Position numbers and translations under genes: made by a program. Below the pieces are notes generated by a model. The model was given only the letters and a program-made list of their open reading frames with translations, did no database searches and had not been told where the DNA came from. 64,000 nt of DNA from Pseudoalteromonas sp. 3D05 (GTDB lineage Bacteria > Pseudomonadota > Gammaproteobacteria > Enterobacterales > Alteromonadaceae): contig NZ_PDUS01000003.1 of assembly GCF_002723455.1 (NCBI RefSeq), positions 97,983 to 161,982 of the forward strand. Reading direction: 5' to 3'. Positions 1 through 9,728 of the stretch are shown here, piece by piece. Within the stretch, counting starts at the first letter, position 1, and the number at the start of each line of letters is the position of its first letter.

Positions 1-2653
1 TAATATACCACGGGGCCTCGTCGTCTAATCGGTATAGCTTATAATTAAGCGCAGGGTCGTTGCTTGCCTTTATGCTGCTGTGTGGCTCAATGGCCTCTTT
101 GTACCAAGTTTCAGCATAAAAAGGCTGCTTTTTACTTTGTGCAACTTGGGCTGCTTGATAATACATTTCTTGATTATAATCAGATTTAACTAATAAGCTT
201 TTTGCTAAATCAATTGCACTGGCATCATCATTTAAATCTACCAGCGCAGTCATTAAAAGCTGCTGTTGATACAACTGATCTGGTTGAACATTTTCGATTA
301 GTGAGGCAATGATATTATCAGATAATGCGTAGTTACCTTGCTCTCGGCTAATTTGCGCTACCGCCAGTTGAGTGTCAGACGATAAAGTGCTTCCTGTTTG
401 TTGCTGTTGTAAATATAAATCTATGGCTCCTTTCGAACGATTTAGCTCAATGTTTGCTGCAATCATAGCCTCAATAACGACTGGATTATTAGATGAGCTT
501 TTGGCAAGGCTGTTTAACTTATTCAATCGTTGCTGCGGTTCGTTAAACTTATTTATATGAGCAACTTGCAATGATAACCAGCGCACCTGATCATCGGCGG
601 TTGCCTGTTGAGGTAATTGATAATTGGTAAACCAGTGTTTTATTTGCTGCTCGTTACCACTATCTAAAAGCCACTGCCCATAGGTCATATGCCAATATGG
701 ACTTAAGGTATTATCGCGCTCTAAGGCAATTTTTAGTTGCCGAGTGGCATATTGTAACTCGTTAATTTGTTGCCACTGAACGGCAAGTTCAGCTTGCATT
801 AGTGGAGTTAAAGGCTGAGCACCTAGCTCTGTGAGGTTGTAAATTATTGTGGCTCTATCCACAGAGTTATTATTTTCAAGTTTATCGAGTTTTGCATTCA
901 CAGACAGTTGTTGGGAAAATTGCTCAATATCACTTGTTCGAGCGTTGTTGGGAATATATTGAAGCGTATCTAACGCGCCTTGATAATCATTAAGTGAACT
1001 AAGAAATATAGCATGGCTGTATCGTAATTCGGCATCAAGCGGAAATTGCCACAATGTTCTATTATAAAGCGCTTTTGCGTGAGTATTTAAACCTTGTTGT
1101 TGGTATACATTCGCTAAATCATAGTACAGCCAGCTTTCCCGAGGGGTTTGTTTAATCGCTACCAAAAGTAACTCAACCGCGTCGTCTAGTTGGCCTTGTT
1201 CGACTAACATAGTCGCTCTTTGACGCAACTGCTGGCTTTGTAATACGGTATAATCTTCAATTATAGCTTGTTGTTGAGCCCGTGAAAGTTGGTAATAAAA
1301 CTGATTAATTCTATCAAAGTTATTATCAACACTTAATATTTCTAACATACCACGCAATGCAGAGTTATTTATTGGGTCATTAGCTAACACTTTATTATAA
1401 AACTGCATGGCTTGCTGATAGTTGCCTTGTGCTTTAAATACTTCAGCTCTGTAATAATTAACGGTATCAGAGCTCTCAGCTAAGGTATCTGCTAAATTTA
1501 GTTTTAGCTGGGCACGTTTAAATTGCTGTGCAGCTATAGCAAGTTGAGTTTGTTCTATGTATTGCCAAAACTTGGCCGTTTTAGCTAAGTTTCGGTATAC
1601 AGATACTAAATCAACCTCAAGCGTACTTCGTTGTGCTTCTTTGAAATATTTATACGCTTTTTCATTTCTACCTTGGCGGAGGTTTAGTAAGCCTAAGCTA
1701 TTTAATACTTCATGATCATCGGGCCTACCTTGGTATGCACGAAGCAATAAGTTTTCAGCTTTCACGTATTGCTTCTTTTCAAGTGCATTTGCACCTCTCA
1801 CCCAAAGCTTATAAGCCGGATCTGCCTGTTTAATTAATTCGTTTTTTAAATCAGTTTTAAAGTCTGAAAACTGTAATTTACCTTTGCTGCTGTTAGGGTA
1901 GTGACTAATGTATTCACGGTAGGCGAGGCTAGTCTCTTTAGTAATTGGCAAATTTCTTAGTGCATCGAGCCAAGCAAACTCTGCTGCAACACTGTATTGA
2001 TTACTGTGTGCATAGTGAGTATATATCTCAAACGCCTTTTTACTTTGTGGATCACGCTTTAATAGGTGTCTTGCAAAAGCAATATCATACCGGCCTATAT
2101 TAGGATAGCGCTTACGAAGTGACTGATACCCTTTGAGTGCCTCTTGCCAATTATTTGTATCTACTGCAATCCAGCTAATATGTTCAAATTCATATTCAGA
2201 ATTAGGATAAACGGGGGAAAACAATACATCATATATTTTTACAGCTTGTTGGTATTGCCCCGCTTTAGCTAATAAACGGGCTTTTTGAACTTGTTGCTTC
2301 TCTTTAGTGCTTACTTTAGCAAATACTTTCAACTGTTTAACGCAATGCTGTGAGTTATCCAGCTTACTAAACTGATCTATAACTATTTGCGCTCTAGTTG
2401 GGTTGTTTAACGCTAAATATACGCGCGCCTGAGCGCATCTTGCCAGCACGTTATTGGGTGCAATACTCATTAACTTATCTAAGCTGTCAGTCATGAGTAA
2501 GGTGTTTTTTTGAATTTCACCTAACTCAATTTGGCTCACAAGCCAATTAATTGATTGCGTATCTAAATCTTTCGCTGATTGGGCAAGCAACGAGCCTGAT
2601 GTAAAATAAAAGGTACTTAACAGTGAAACACCTATCAATCCTTTTAGCGACAT
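1..2653 (-). CDS. bcsC: Cellulose synthase outer-membrane exporter BcsC (partial, C-terminus beyond window)
   Basis: BcsC guides the nascent cellulose chain through the periplasm (TPR superhelix) and across the outer membrane (C-terminal barrel). The visible 884 codons begin with a signal peptide (hydrophobic core, likely cleavage after SGSLLA) and continue as dense TPR-type helical repeats rich in A, L, Y and Q. The reading frame stays open to base 2, so the C-terminal barrel lies mostly or wholly outside the window. The ATG overlaps the end of bcsZ by 10 bases, so it is translationally coupled as the last gene of the leftward bcs operon. Identity rests on TPR architecture plus position after bcsZ; no barrel is visible here. 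Confidence 0.93.
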   Translation of the reverse strand, partial: MSLKGLIGVSLLSTFYFTSGSLLAQSAKDLDTQSINWLVSQIELGEIQKNTLLMTDSLDKLMSIAPNNVLARCAQARVYLALNNPTRAQIVIDQFSKLDNSQHCVKQLKVFAKVSTKEKQQVQKARLLAKAGQYQQAVKIYDVLFSPVYPNSEYEFEHISWIAVDTNNWQEALKGYQSLRKRYPNIGRYDIAFARHLLKRDPQSKKAFEIYTHYAHSNQYSVAAEFAWLDALRNLPITKETSLAYREYISHYPNSSKGKLQFSDFKTDLKNELIKQADPAYKLWVRGANALEKKQYVKAENLLLRAYQGRPDDHEVLNSLGLLNLRQGRNEKAYKYFKEAQRSTLEVDLVSVYRNLAKTAKFWQYIEQTQLAIAAQQFKRAQLKLNLADTLAESSDTVNYYRAEVFKAQGNYQQAMQFYNKVLANDPINNSALRGMLEILSVDNNFDRINQFYYQLSRAQQQAIIEDYTVLQSQQLRQRATMLVEQGQLDDAVELLLVAIKQTPRESWLYYDLANVYQQQGLNTHAKALYNRTLWQFPLDAELRYSHAIFLSSLNDYQGALDTLQYIPNNARTSDIEQFSQQLSVNAKLDKLENNNSVDRATIIYNLTELGAQPLTPLMQAELAVQWQQINELQYATRQLKIALERDNTLSPYWHMTYGQWLLDSGNEQQIKHWFTNYQLPQQATADDQVRWLSLQVAHINKFNEPQQRLNKLNSLAKSSSNNPVVIEAMIAANIELNRSKGAIDLYLQQQQTGSTLSSDTQLAVAQISREQGNYALSDNIIASLIENVQPDQLYQQQLLMTALVDLNDDASAIDLAKSLLVKSDYNQEMYYQAAQVAQSKKQPFYAETWYKEAIEPHSSIKASNDPALNYKLYRLDDEAPWYI

Positions 2654-3777
2654 TCAGTGCTCCAATAAGGTGTCAATTTCCCCATTTCATCGATAGCGAA
2701 TTGCTTGTTTACGGTACTCGTACCAAATAAGTATAAAACACTGTCGTAGTAACGGCTTTTTGTAAACGAAGTATCGATCATCAATTTTTGCTGTAACGCA
2801 GTCATTGCCTCGTCTTCATTAAATACAGCGAGCAGGGGCAGTAGTGCTGCATCAAATCCTCGCGGGCCATATTTTTGTACTTTCCCTGTTTTTGCATAAG
2901 TATTTAGAGGGGAGCCAGATAATCTAACAACATGGTCTGACATTGGTTTAAATTGTTTTACTAACATTTCTCTGTAAGGAGCATCTTCTGCCATCATACT
3001 GGCCCATAAATAAACACGTATAGCGTTATAGCTCCCTAGGTCAGGGGTTGTTTTATCGTAATAAAACCCTTTACTTGGTTGATACATTACCCAATCAGGG
3101 CTAACACCTTCTTTACTCGTTTCGAGTATCATTTGAGCGGAGTTATCATGCAGTTTTTGCCAAGGAGAGTGAGGATACAATTGACTTAATTGACGAAGAA
3201 TAAAAAGAGGGGCATAGCTTGGATTGAGTTTGTATCGATCATTTTTATATTCAAAGCCACTTGGCGCAGGTAACAAAGACAGCCCCAAGTTAGGGATGTA
3301 TGCGGTTTCTTCACGCATGATCCGTTTGGCCATTACCGCAGCGAGTACACTGTAACGTCTATCTTGCCAAAGTATTCCCGCTTGAGAGAGCGCGTATGCA
3401 ATCCATAAATCAGAATCCGATGCTGGGTTTGAGTCCAATATCGACTCTTGTCCATCATCATTAATGCCCCATTGCCACGCTGGAAGACGCGTGCTCAAAT
3501 CACCTTCAGCGAGATTAACCTCTGTCCAATCTAGCACTTTATCAAACGTTACGCGGTCATTTGCTATTAATGCAAAAAATAACGCGTAGGATTGCCCTTC
3601 AGATGTGGTGATCGATTGTTTGCTGCCTAGGTCGATTACGCGACCATCCGAGGTGATAAAGTGATTTTTGAAGGTTTCCCATTGTGTCCAAGGTTCACAC
3701 ATTTTTTGCGCGAAGCTTGTTGTTGTGAACAGTAGAAAAGCCAATAATGAATAAATCTTAATGTACGTATTTTTCAT
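2644..3777 (-). CDS. bcsZ: Periplasmic endo-1,4-beta-glucanase BcsZ (GH8)
   Basis: A glycoside hydrolase family 8 cellulase that trims or untangles cellulose in the periplasm and is needed for normal export. Its 377 residues start with a signal peptide (cleavage probably after SFA, about residue 23). The GH8 hallmarks are present: the acid in TTSEGQSYAL (E60) and the conserved NPASDSDLWIAYAL segment. A late PRGFDAALLPLLA segment also matches the family. Its start overlaps the bcsB stop by one base and its end overlaps bcsC by 10, consistent with one polycistronic unit. Length is typical (E. coli 368). Confidence 0.96.
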   Translation of the reverse strand: MKNTYIKIYSLLAFLLFTTTSFAQKMCEPWTQWETFKNHFITSDGRVIDLGSKQSITTSEGQSYALFFALIANDRVTFDKVLDWTEVNLAEGDLSTRLPAWQWGINDDGQESILDSNPASDSDLWIAYALSQAGILWQDRRYSVLAAVMAKRIMREETAYIPNLGLSLLPAPSGFEYKNDRYKLNPSYAPLFILRQLSQLYPHSPWQKLHDNSAQMILETSKEGVSPDWVMYQPSKGFYYDKTTPDLGSYNAIRVYLWASMMAEDAPYREMLVKQFKPMSDHVVRLSGSPLNTYAKTGKVQKYGPRGFDAALLPLLAVFNEDEAMTALQQKLMIDTSFTKSRYYDSVLYLFGTSTVNKQFAIDEMGKLTPYWSTECR

Positions 3778-6023
3778 TATTCGTCCCCTTCAGATAAACG
3801 TTTTTGAGTTAATATACCGAGTAATCGCCAAAGTAAAAATGAGATAAGCAGTAGTATTAAAATAGATAAAAAGGCCAAAACAAATGGATGATCAGAGAAA
3901 TGAAACCAAATCAAAGTATGGATAGGGATCTGACCAACATAATACAGGTCGTCAGTGTTTATTGTTTTAACTCCTTTGTTACTTATGACCGTTGCACTGC
4001 CTTTAATTTGTGCCGTGATGGTGTCGTTAATTAACGAATCACTTAACAGTGTATATGCACTATCTGAAGTCGCGATCATTGATACGACAGAACGATCTGA
4101 ATTGAACGGCGATTGATACCCCGCAATTATCCCAAGCTTGCCTCTACTATTAATGCTTACATTAATTTTTTCAGGTTCATTATCATGATAGGCACCGTTA
4201 TATATGGCCTGATTGACGATACGCTGATTGTTTTTTAATAGCACGCTGATAGCTGTGTCTTTTGGTAGTTCAGAATTTAGTGCATCGGGTTTACCGATAA
4301 TAACAATATCGTTCTGTGATAAATCTAGATCACTAGTCGGAAATGCGATGCTTAAGCGGTGTGTTGGGTAGCCTGTAATTTGGCCTAAGTGGCCAGTAAA
4401 ATTAAGGAGTAATTCAACAGCTTGCGCTGAACTATTTGGTTCAATAATGAGGGTTGTTTGGTGTAAATCAGCGTACTTTGTAAATGGAAAACCACTGTTT
4501 GCAAACACGTTTAGATTGGGTAAGGCAATGTAATGGTGAAAGTCACTCACGTCTATAGTTGAGCTTCCATCGATAACGCCGTACTCACCACCGGCAGGCA
4601 CGGCGCTACATTTCCCTGCTTTTACAACACCAAATTTAAAGTCGTATGTTAGCTGGTTTTTCTTACTAAGATCTAATCCCGTTAGCTCAAAATCACGTTG
4701 CGTATGGGCCATATTGTTATTGTTCAGCAGCGGCATAAAGCTGTTTGATTCGACAATTTGCGAGCTGTCGGTTGCCAATACAAAACCGTTAATGAACTTT
4801 CCGTTGATAAGCATATTTAATCGTGAAAGTAATGCTTCATCGGCAGGTGCATTACGGTAATGTAAGTCAATAGGAATACCTTCTTTACGCCAGGTAAATA
4901 AATCTGGTGCAAAACGAACATCTAAATTTACAGGCCGTCCTTGAACGCCTTGAGATTGCAACTGATTGGGGTATTCGACAAACTCCTCAAAGGCAACCGG
5001 TCTATCTGAGCGAACCCAACTAGGTGCGTCGTAAGCTTTTCTCAAAGGTAATTGATTGATCGCATTAACGCTTGCAGTCCGGCCGGTCATAACTTTATGG
5101 CCGAATGCTAAACCAAGCGCGGCTTCTTTTAACTGATTAGTATCCTTGCCTAGAATAAGTAACACTTTTGCGTATCGATTAATTGGGCTTGAAATAATCT
5201 CAATGGTTGGTTTAGTGACATCTGGGTAATCAAGTAAGAAATCTGGTTTATTGTCATTTGTAGCAAATACAACGCTATGCTGAGTCGGTGTTTTATTAAA
5301 TGAGACCGGAAAACTTGCTTTGCGCCAATCAGCTTTCGCTCCAAACCAGCTTGATAAAGTTGCCGCAGCTTCAAGCGTGTTTTTATCTGTTTTAGATGTA
5401 AAAATAAACGGCAGCGTGAGTTGAGTGTAATCTCGTTCATCAAAAAATGGCGCTGGTAGGTATTCCAGTAAGCTTTCAAGTGCAAGCGCTTGTTGGTCAA
5501 GCATGATAGCGCTATTTTGACTAAGTTCAGTCCAAATTGTTTTACTAAAATCGTCTTGGCAAATTAAATCGTAGTAGCCAACCAGCTCAAAGCGTACTTG
5601 GTTAAAGTCTTTGATGAACTTTGGGTTTAACTCAAGGCTGTGCGTTGCCAGTGACTCTATTTTTTTGTTGTGGTCATTAATGGGCATAACCGTGATTAGG
5701 TTGTCATTAAAGTATATTTTTAGATGCGATACTCTGCTAATTAATGCAGGGGAATGGCTATAAGAAAAGTTAAGCGTTAGCTTTTTACCAATTTTGTCTA
5801 ATCGGTTAGTAAAATCAACAGTTGTTGCGTTGTTTATACCATCGAGTTTGTATTTGTTAACCCCTAAACGCTTAAAGCTCAGCGTCAAACTTTGCGTTGG
5901 TGCTTGTTCTGGGTACCCGGCATCAAAAATACTTTTATCTGCAAGTGGCTCTGATGCGGCTGCAAATAAAGAGCTGCACAACACTAAAATTACAAAGGCA
6001 GGTTTAAATATATATTTAGTCAT
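3777..6023 (-). CDS. bcsB: Cellulose synthase periplasmic subunit BcsB
   Basis: BcsB is the periplasmic partner of BcsA. It has carbohydrate-binding and flavodoxin-like domains that receive the glucan, and a C-terminal membrane anchor that completes the BcsA channel. The 748-residue protein has an N-terminal signal peptide (cleavage near FAAASEP) and one strong C-terminal transmembrane helix (about residues 715-740, FVLAFLSILILLLISFLLW) followed by a short basic tail, as expected. It overlaps bcsA by 8 bases and bcsZ by one. The length and domain order fit the family. Confidence 0.96.
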   Translation of the reverse strand: MTKYIFKPAFVILVLCSSLFAAASEPLADKSIFDAGYPEQAPTQSLTLSFKRLGVNKYKLDGINNATTVDFTNRLDKIGKKLTLNFSYSHSPALISRVSHLKIYFNDNLITVMPINDHNKKIESLATHSLELNPKFIKDFNQVRFELVGYYDLICQDDFSKTIWTELSQNSAIMLDQQALALESLLEYLPAPFFDERDYTQLTLPFIFTSKTDKNTLEAAATLSSWFGAKADWRKASFPVSFNKTPTQHSVVFATNDNKPDFLLDYPDVTKPTIEIISSPINRYAKVLLILGKDTNQLKEAALGLAFGHKVMTGRTASVNAINQLPLRKAYDAPSWVRSDRPVAFEEFVEYPNQLQSQGVQGRPVNLDVRFAPDLFTWRKEGIPIDLHYRNAPADEALLSRLNMLINGKFINGFVLATDSSQIVESNSFMPLLNNNNMAHTQRDFELTGLDLSKKNQLTYDFKFGVVKAGKCSAVPAGGEYGVIDGSSTIDVSDFHHYIALPNLNVFANSGFPFTKYADLHQTTLIIEPNSSAQAVELLLNFTGHLGQITGYPTHRLSIAFPTSDLDLSQNDIVIIGKPDALNSELPKDTAISVLLKNNQRIVNQAIYNGAYHDNEPEKINVSINSRGKLGIIAGYQSPFNSDRSVVSMIATSDSAYTLLSDSLINDTITAQIKGSATVISNKGVKTINTDDLYYVGQIPIHTLIWFHFSDHPFVLAFLSILILLLISFLLWRLLGILTQKRLSEGDE

Positions 6024-8682
6024 ATTGGTTATAATACTTTATTGGTTTTTTCGGTAATAACGACACTACAAAGTTAATTATGTTTGCCATCAAAATTATA
6101 AATGGCTTAAATTGACTTGGCGCATGATAAATCAAATTGGTAAATCCTCTCAAGCTGGTAATAAAAACATGTTTAAAGCTGTAAGAAGGTCTATCGTGTT
6201 TAAAGTTTTCTTGCCAATCTATCCAAGCATCCGCTCTTGAGAAGGTACATTGGATAAATGCTTTTTGTTTAGCTAAATCAAGATCGCGTAATGTTAAGCC
6301 AATTTGTGTTTTACGGGTGTTGCAAATATAAGTCGGAAATGAAAATTGCTTTTTGCCCCGGCTCATTAACAACTCAACTTTATCATTTTCACGACAAGGG
6401 TGGTCACTAATGGTTTCGATACCAACACCACTGTCAGAGTAATCTGTAATTTTAACCTTAATCGTACGGCCGTTTTCTAACCGAATAGCAGCTGGGAAGT
6501 TTGCTTTAATTCGATGCGAGCTACGCACTTGTTTTGCTTCTGCTGCAACGGCAACCGCGGCGCCTAAAATAATGATGTTGTAGCTAACCCACAGCATACT
6601 GATCAGTAAAACACCTATTTGTGAGACATCACCAAAAATCAATCGAAAAATGGCGTAACACATACCCAGTACGTTTATTAATAATAACACGATATAGGGC
6701 TTTGATATTAGCCAGTCGTAACGAGCGGTGTCGTTCAAGCCACCTTTCTCTGTAACATTAAATTTTCCTTTGTTGGGGTTAATAAGCGCTACAGTGGTCG
6801 GTTTTAATATGTACCATGCTAATACAGATTCATAAACTTCTCCCCAAAACGAATATCGGAATTTACCCTGGACTCTGGAGTTGGTTATTTTGACCTGCAT
6901 TAAGGTGGGCACTATATATAAAAAAATAGCTATAAAAGGTGCGTATATAATGTAGGCATTGAAGTAAATTAATGCCAGCGGGGCTGTTAAAAAGACAATA
7001 CGAGGAATGCCCGATAAAAAGTGCAACATTGCATTTATATAACATAGTCGTTGTACTAAGCTGAGCCCTTTGCCAAGTAATGGGTTATCAAGCCTAAAAA
7101 TTTGCGCCATACCGCGGGCCCATCTTATTCGTTGGCCTACATGCGCTGACAAACTGTCAGTTGCAAGTCCTGCAGCTTGTGGAATATTAATATAGGCCGT
7201 TTTGTAACCTTCACGCTGCATGCGCAATGCTGTATGGGCATCTTCGGTGACCGTCTCCACGGCAAAACCACCAATATCGTCAAGCGCTTTACGCTTTAAA
7301 ACGGCACACGAGCCACAAAAGAAGGTCGCATCCCACATGTCATTGCCGTCTTGAATTAATCCATAGAACAACATATTTTCGTTCGGAATCTTGCGGTGGT
7401 TATCAAGGTTTCTTTCAAATGGGTCTGCTGAGAAAAAGTGATGAGGTGTTTGTACTAAACACACTTTTTCATCATTCATAAACTGTCCCATGGTCATTTG
7501 TAAAAATGAACGAGCTGGAATATGGTCGCAATCAAAGATGGCAATATACTCGCCATCAGTGTATTTCATTGCGTGGTTCATGTTACCCGCTTTTGCGTGA
7601 CTATTATCAGGCCTGTCTAAATAGCCAACGCCTATCTCTTTAGCTAACTGTGCAAATTCAGCGCGTTTACCATCATCTAAAATATAGATATTTAACTTAT
7701 CTGCTGGCCAATCAATGCTTTGTGCTGCAATAGCGGTGGGTTTAACCACGCTTAATGGTTCGTTGTATGTCGGGATATAGATATCAACAGTTGGCCACTT
7801 AGACGTGTCACTATCCATCGGGATTGGCTTACGCTGCAATGGATTGATTGTCTGAAAGAAACCTAAAATTAGCACGAGCCAAGCGTACGTTTCAGCGAGT
7901 AGCAGGCCCAAACCTAAAGCCAGTGCAACAGGGTCCCCCCAATTGAGTGTATCAGTATAGCGCCACCATAAATAACGTGTTGAGGTTGTGACAGCAAGCG
8001 TGATCATTGTAATTGTGGCAATTTGCCCTTTAACACGTCTTAAGGAGTAGGCAACAATTAATATTAGGCTAATGTAGATTGCTTGTGCTTCAAGGCTAAA
8101 TGGTACAGTAACAAATACAAAGACTGTAAAAGCAATGACAAAATACAAGGTAATTTTAAGTAATTTACTATTCCAAATAGTTGCTTTTTTTACACGTTGA
8201 TACGATTCGCTTTGAGTTCCTACTCTAAGCTGTAGCCATATTTTTTTGAATCGCCGAGTAAGCTTTCTGTCAGTAAAGCGTACTAACCTAACTGCTTTGC
8301 TAATGAGTTTGGTGCTGGTTTTTATCACAGCTTCACTAGGTTGGCGTTTAGTCGATACTTTAAATGTTGCTAAATAAACGCTTTGTAATAACACTCTAAC
8401 TATATTTGCCGGTGTCGAAACTGGCTCGGATACGTGAGGGTATAAGTATTTTAACTTTGTTTTTATGCGTTTTTTCTTATTGTTATCCAACTTAATGAAT
8501 AATGAAATAAACAATAAAGCAAAAGGCATTAATACAGCACCAATCACACTTACTTTGTGGTGATTAAAATAGCTATGAAATTTAAATAAAATAAACCGAA
8601 CTAATTTTTTTGTAAAAAATAGGCTTAGAGTTAATGAGAATAATCGTTCAGCCACATTTGTTTTGTTACTGTGATTAATCAT
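6016..8682 (-). CDS. bcsA: Cellulose synthase catalytic subunit BcsA (GT2 + PilZ)
   Basis: Membrane-bound processive glycosyltransferase making beta-1,4-glucan from UDP-glucose on the cytoplasmic face. The 888 residues contain an N-terminal membrane region with a long basic linker, then the GT2 core: YILDDGKR, DCDHIP, VTEDAH and GQRIRWARGM (the QxxRW motif), then more membrane helices. The C-terminal PilZ domain has RSSHR (R720-R724, the RxxxR c-di-GMP loop) and DYSDSG (D747, S749, G752, the DxSxxG motif), so allosteric activation by c-di-GMP is expected. It overlaps bcsQ by 8 bases at its start and bcsB by 8 at its end. Confidence 0.98.
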   Translation of the reverse strand: MINHSNKTNVAERLFSLTLSLFFTKKLVRFILFKFHSYFNHHKVSVIGAVLMPFALLFISLFIKLDNNKKKRIKTKLKYLYPHVSEPVSTPANIVRVLLQSVYLATFKVSTKRQPSEAVIKTSTKLISKAVRLVRFTDRKLTRRFKKIWLQLRVGTQSESYQRVKKATIWNSKLLKITLYFVIAFTVFVFVTVPFSLEAQAIYISLILIVAYSLRRVKGQIATITMITLAVTTSTRYLWWRYTDTLNWGDPVALALGLGLLLAETYAWLVLILGFFQTINPLQRKPIPMDSDTSKWPTVDIYIPTYNEPLSVVKPTAIAAQSIDWPADKLNIYILDDGKRAEFAQLAKEIGVGYLDRPDNSHAKAGNMNHAMKYTDGEYIAIFDCDHIPARSFLQMTMGQFMNDEKVCLVQTPHHFFSADPFERNLDNHRKIPNENMLFYGLIQDGNDMWDATFFCGSCAVLKRKALDDIGGFAVETVTEDAHTALRMQREGYKTAYINIPQAAGLATDSLSAHVGQRIRWARGMAQIFRLDNPLLGKGLSLVQRLCYINAMLHFLSGIPRIVFLTAPLALIYFNAYIIYAPFIAIFLYIVPTLMQVKITNSRVQGKFRYSFWGEVYESVLAWYILKPTTVALINPNKGKFNVTEKGGLNDTARYDWLISKPYIVLLLINVLGMCYAIFRLIFGDVSQIGVLLISMLWVSYNIIILGAAVAVAAEAKQVRSSHRIKANFPAAIRLENGRTIKVKITDYSDSGVGIETISDHPCRENDKVELLMSRGKKQFSFPTYICNTRKTQIGLTLRDLDLAKQKAFIQCTFSRADAWIDWQENFKHDRPSYSFKHVFITSLRGFTNLIYHAPSQFKPFIILMANIINFVVSLLPKKPIKYYNQYD

Positions 8683-9394
8683 TATCTGTTGCTCGAGTAA
8701 CTAGCCAACTAGCAAGCGTTTCAAAATCATCGTAGGCAACACTATAAGGGGCGCAATTGACAGCTACATTTCTAAATGCAGTAGACTCTTTAATAACCTC
8801 ATCTTTATTAATATGTACAGGTGCTAGCAAGGGGGTTTCAGATTGCCATATTTGAAGCAAGTCAGATTCGAGCTCACTGGCGGAGTTGTAGTTATTTACT
8901 AAAAAATAATGTTGCCACTTTTTTGCTGATTGGTTTAATTGGAGCAAGCGTCTGTAAATAAGGCTATGGGACACTGCATCACAATTAATTACTTCTAAAA
9001 CAATGTCATGAGATGACAAGTCATAATCTTGTATATCTTGGTGTGCAGGGCAGTCAAACAAAAGCCAAGCGTTGTCATTTACTTGCAGTTGTTGTGCTGA
9101 TTCAATCGTTTTTTGGGTACGTTGTGTGTTGGCAGATAATGTACCAAAAGGTAAAAAAATCACACCGTCATCATCAATGTGAAACTCATCCAGTGCACTT
9201 TCAAACGACAGGTAATTACTCCAGCCAGAAGCATGCTCCCACGGTAAACCAAAATGCAGGCCCAAGTCACTTTTAGGGTCGAGGTCAATAGCGATGACAT
9301 CTTCGTCTGATTTTCTTAGCGCGCAGGCAAGATTAGCCACAATCGAGGTTGCACCTGTACCGCCTTTAATTCCTTTGAGAAACACTTTTTTCAT
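8675..9394 (-). CDS. bcsQ: Cellulose synthase-associated ParA/MinD-like ATPase BcsQ
   Basis: A SIMIBI-class ATPase that, with BcsR, supports assembly and polar placement of the cellulose secretion complex in enterobacteria. The 239-residue protein opens with a deviant Walker A (IKGGTGATS, about residues 9-17), has IDLDPKSDLG and LLFDCPAHQD in the places of the switch/Walker B motifs, and is the usual length for BcsQ (about 240-250). It lies just downstream of bcsR (14-base gap) and overlaps bcsA, the class II bcsRQAB order. Confidence 0.94.
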   Translation of the reverse strand: MKKVFLKGIKGGTGATSIVANLACALRKSDEDVIAIDLDPKSDLGLHFGLPWEHASGWSNYLSFESALDEFHIDDDGVIFLPFGTLSANTQRTQKTIESAQQLQVNDNAWLLFDCPAHQDIQDYDLSSHDIVLEVINCDAVSHSLIYRRLLQLNQSAKKWQHYFLVNNYNSASELESDLLQIWQSETPLLAPVHINKDEVIKESTAFRNVAVNCAPYSVAYDDFETLASWLVTRATDND

Positions 9395-9408
9395 AATTTG
9401 ATAAACGG

Positions 9409-9612
9409 TTATTTTGTATTTATTGCAATATCAAACATGTCGCAAGAACGTGATACATCGCTTAATAAAGGATATTTTTCAATTATTTGGTTATTCTTTT
9501 GCACATCAACAATTTCAATATAGGATGAAGTCTTACCACCAAATCGGTTTAATAAATTATCAATATCGTACTGGGTGAGGATATTTGATTTTTTTACTGC
9601 AAACTCATTCAT
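9409..9612 (-). CDS. bcsR: BcsR-like small regulator of the cellulose synthase complex
   Basis: A 67-residue soluble acidic protein, first in the leftward bcs operon. BcsR of enterobacteria (about 62 residues) binds BcsQ and is required for cellulose secretion. Sequence likeness to E. coli BcsR is low but includes a central acidic stretch and a KYPLLSD segment resembling its RWPLLAE segment; here a 17-residue C-terminal tail follows it. The call rests on this motif, size and position directly before bcsQ. The ATG at 9612 has a weak AAGAGA ribosome-binding site 8 bases upstream. Confidence 0.8.
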   Translation of the reverse strand: MNEFAVKKSNILTQYDIDNLLNRFGGKTSSYIEIVDVQKNNQIIEKYPLLSDVSRSCDMFDIAINTK

Positions 9613-9669
9613 TAAGACTATCTCTTGTAAATAAAACGCTATTAATTATGTTTCAATGTGGACTTAGTT

Positions 9670-9689
9670 AACATTATATATAGAATGTT
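9670..9689. promoter_or_regulatory. Inverted repeat in the bcsR/bcsE divergent promoter region
   Basis: AACATT and AATGTT arms separated by ATATATAG form a 6-8-6 inverted repeat in the 116-base region between the divergent bcsR and bcsE operons. Its central position would let one regulator act on both. No known regulator is recognised, and in such AT-rich DNA chance is a real alternative. Confidence 0.25.
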
Positions 9690-9728
9690 GGACAAAACTA
9701 GCTAAAAGTATTAATTATAGGATATGAC

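Noticed and set aside
372..560. 62-codon plus-strand ORF inside bcsC
   Set aside because: Antisense to a clear TPR-coding region and with no coding features of its own.
5150..5500. 116-codon minus-strand ORF inside bcsB
   Set aside because: Alternative frame of bcsB; bcsB itself is intact and well recognised.
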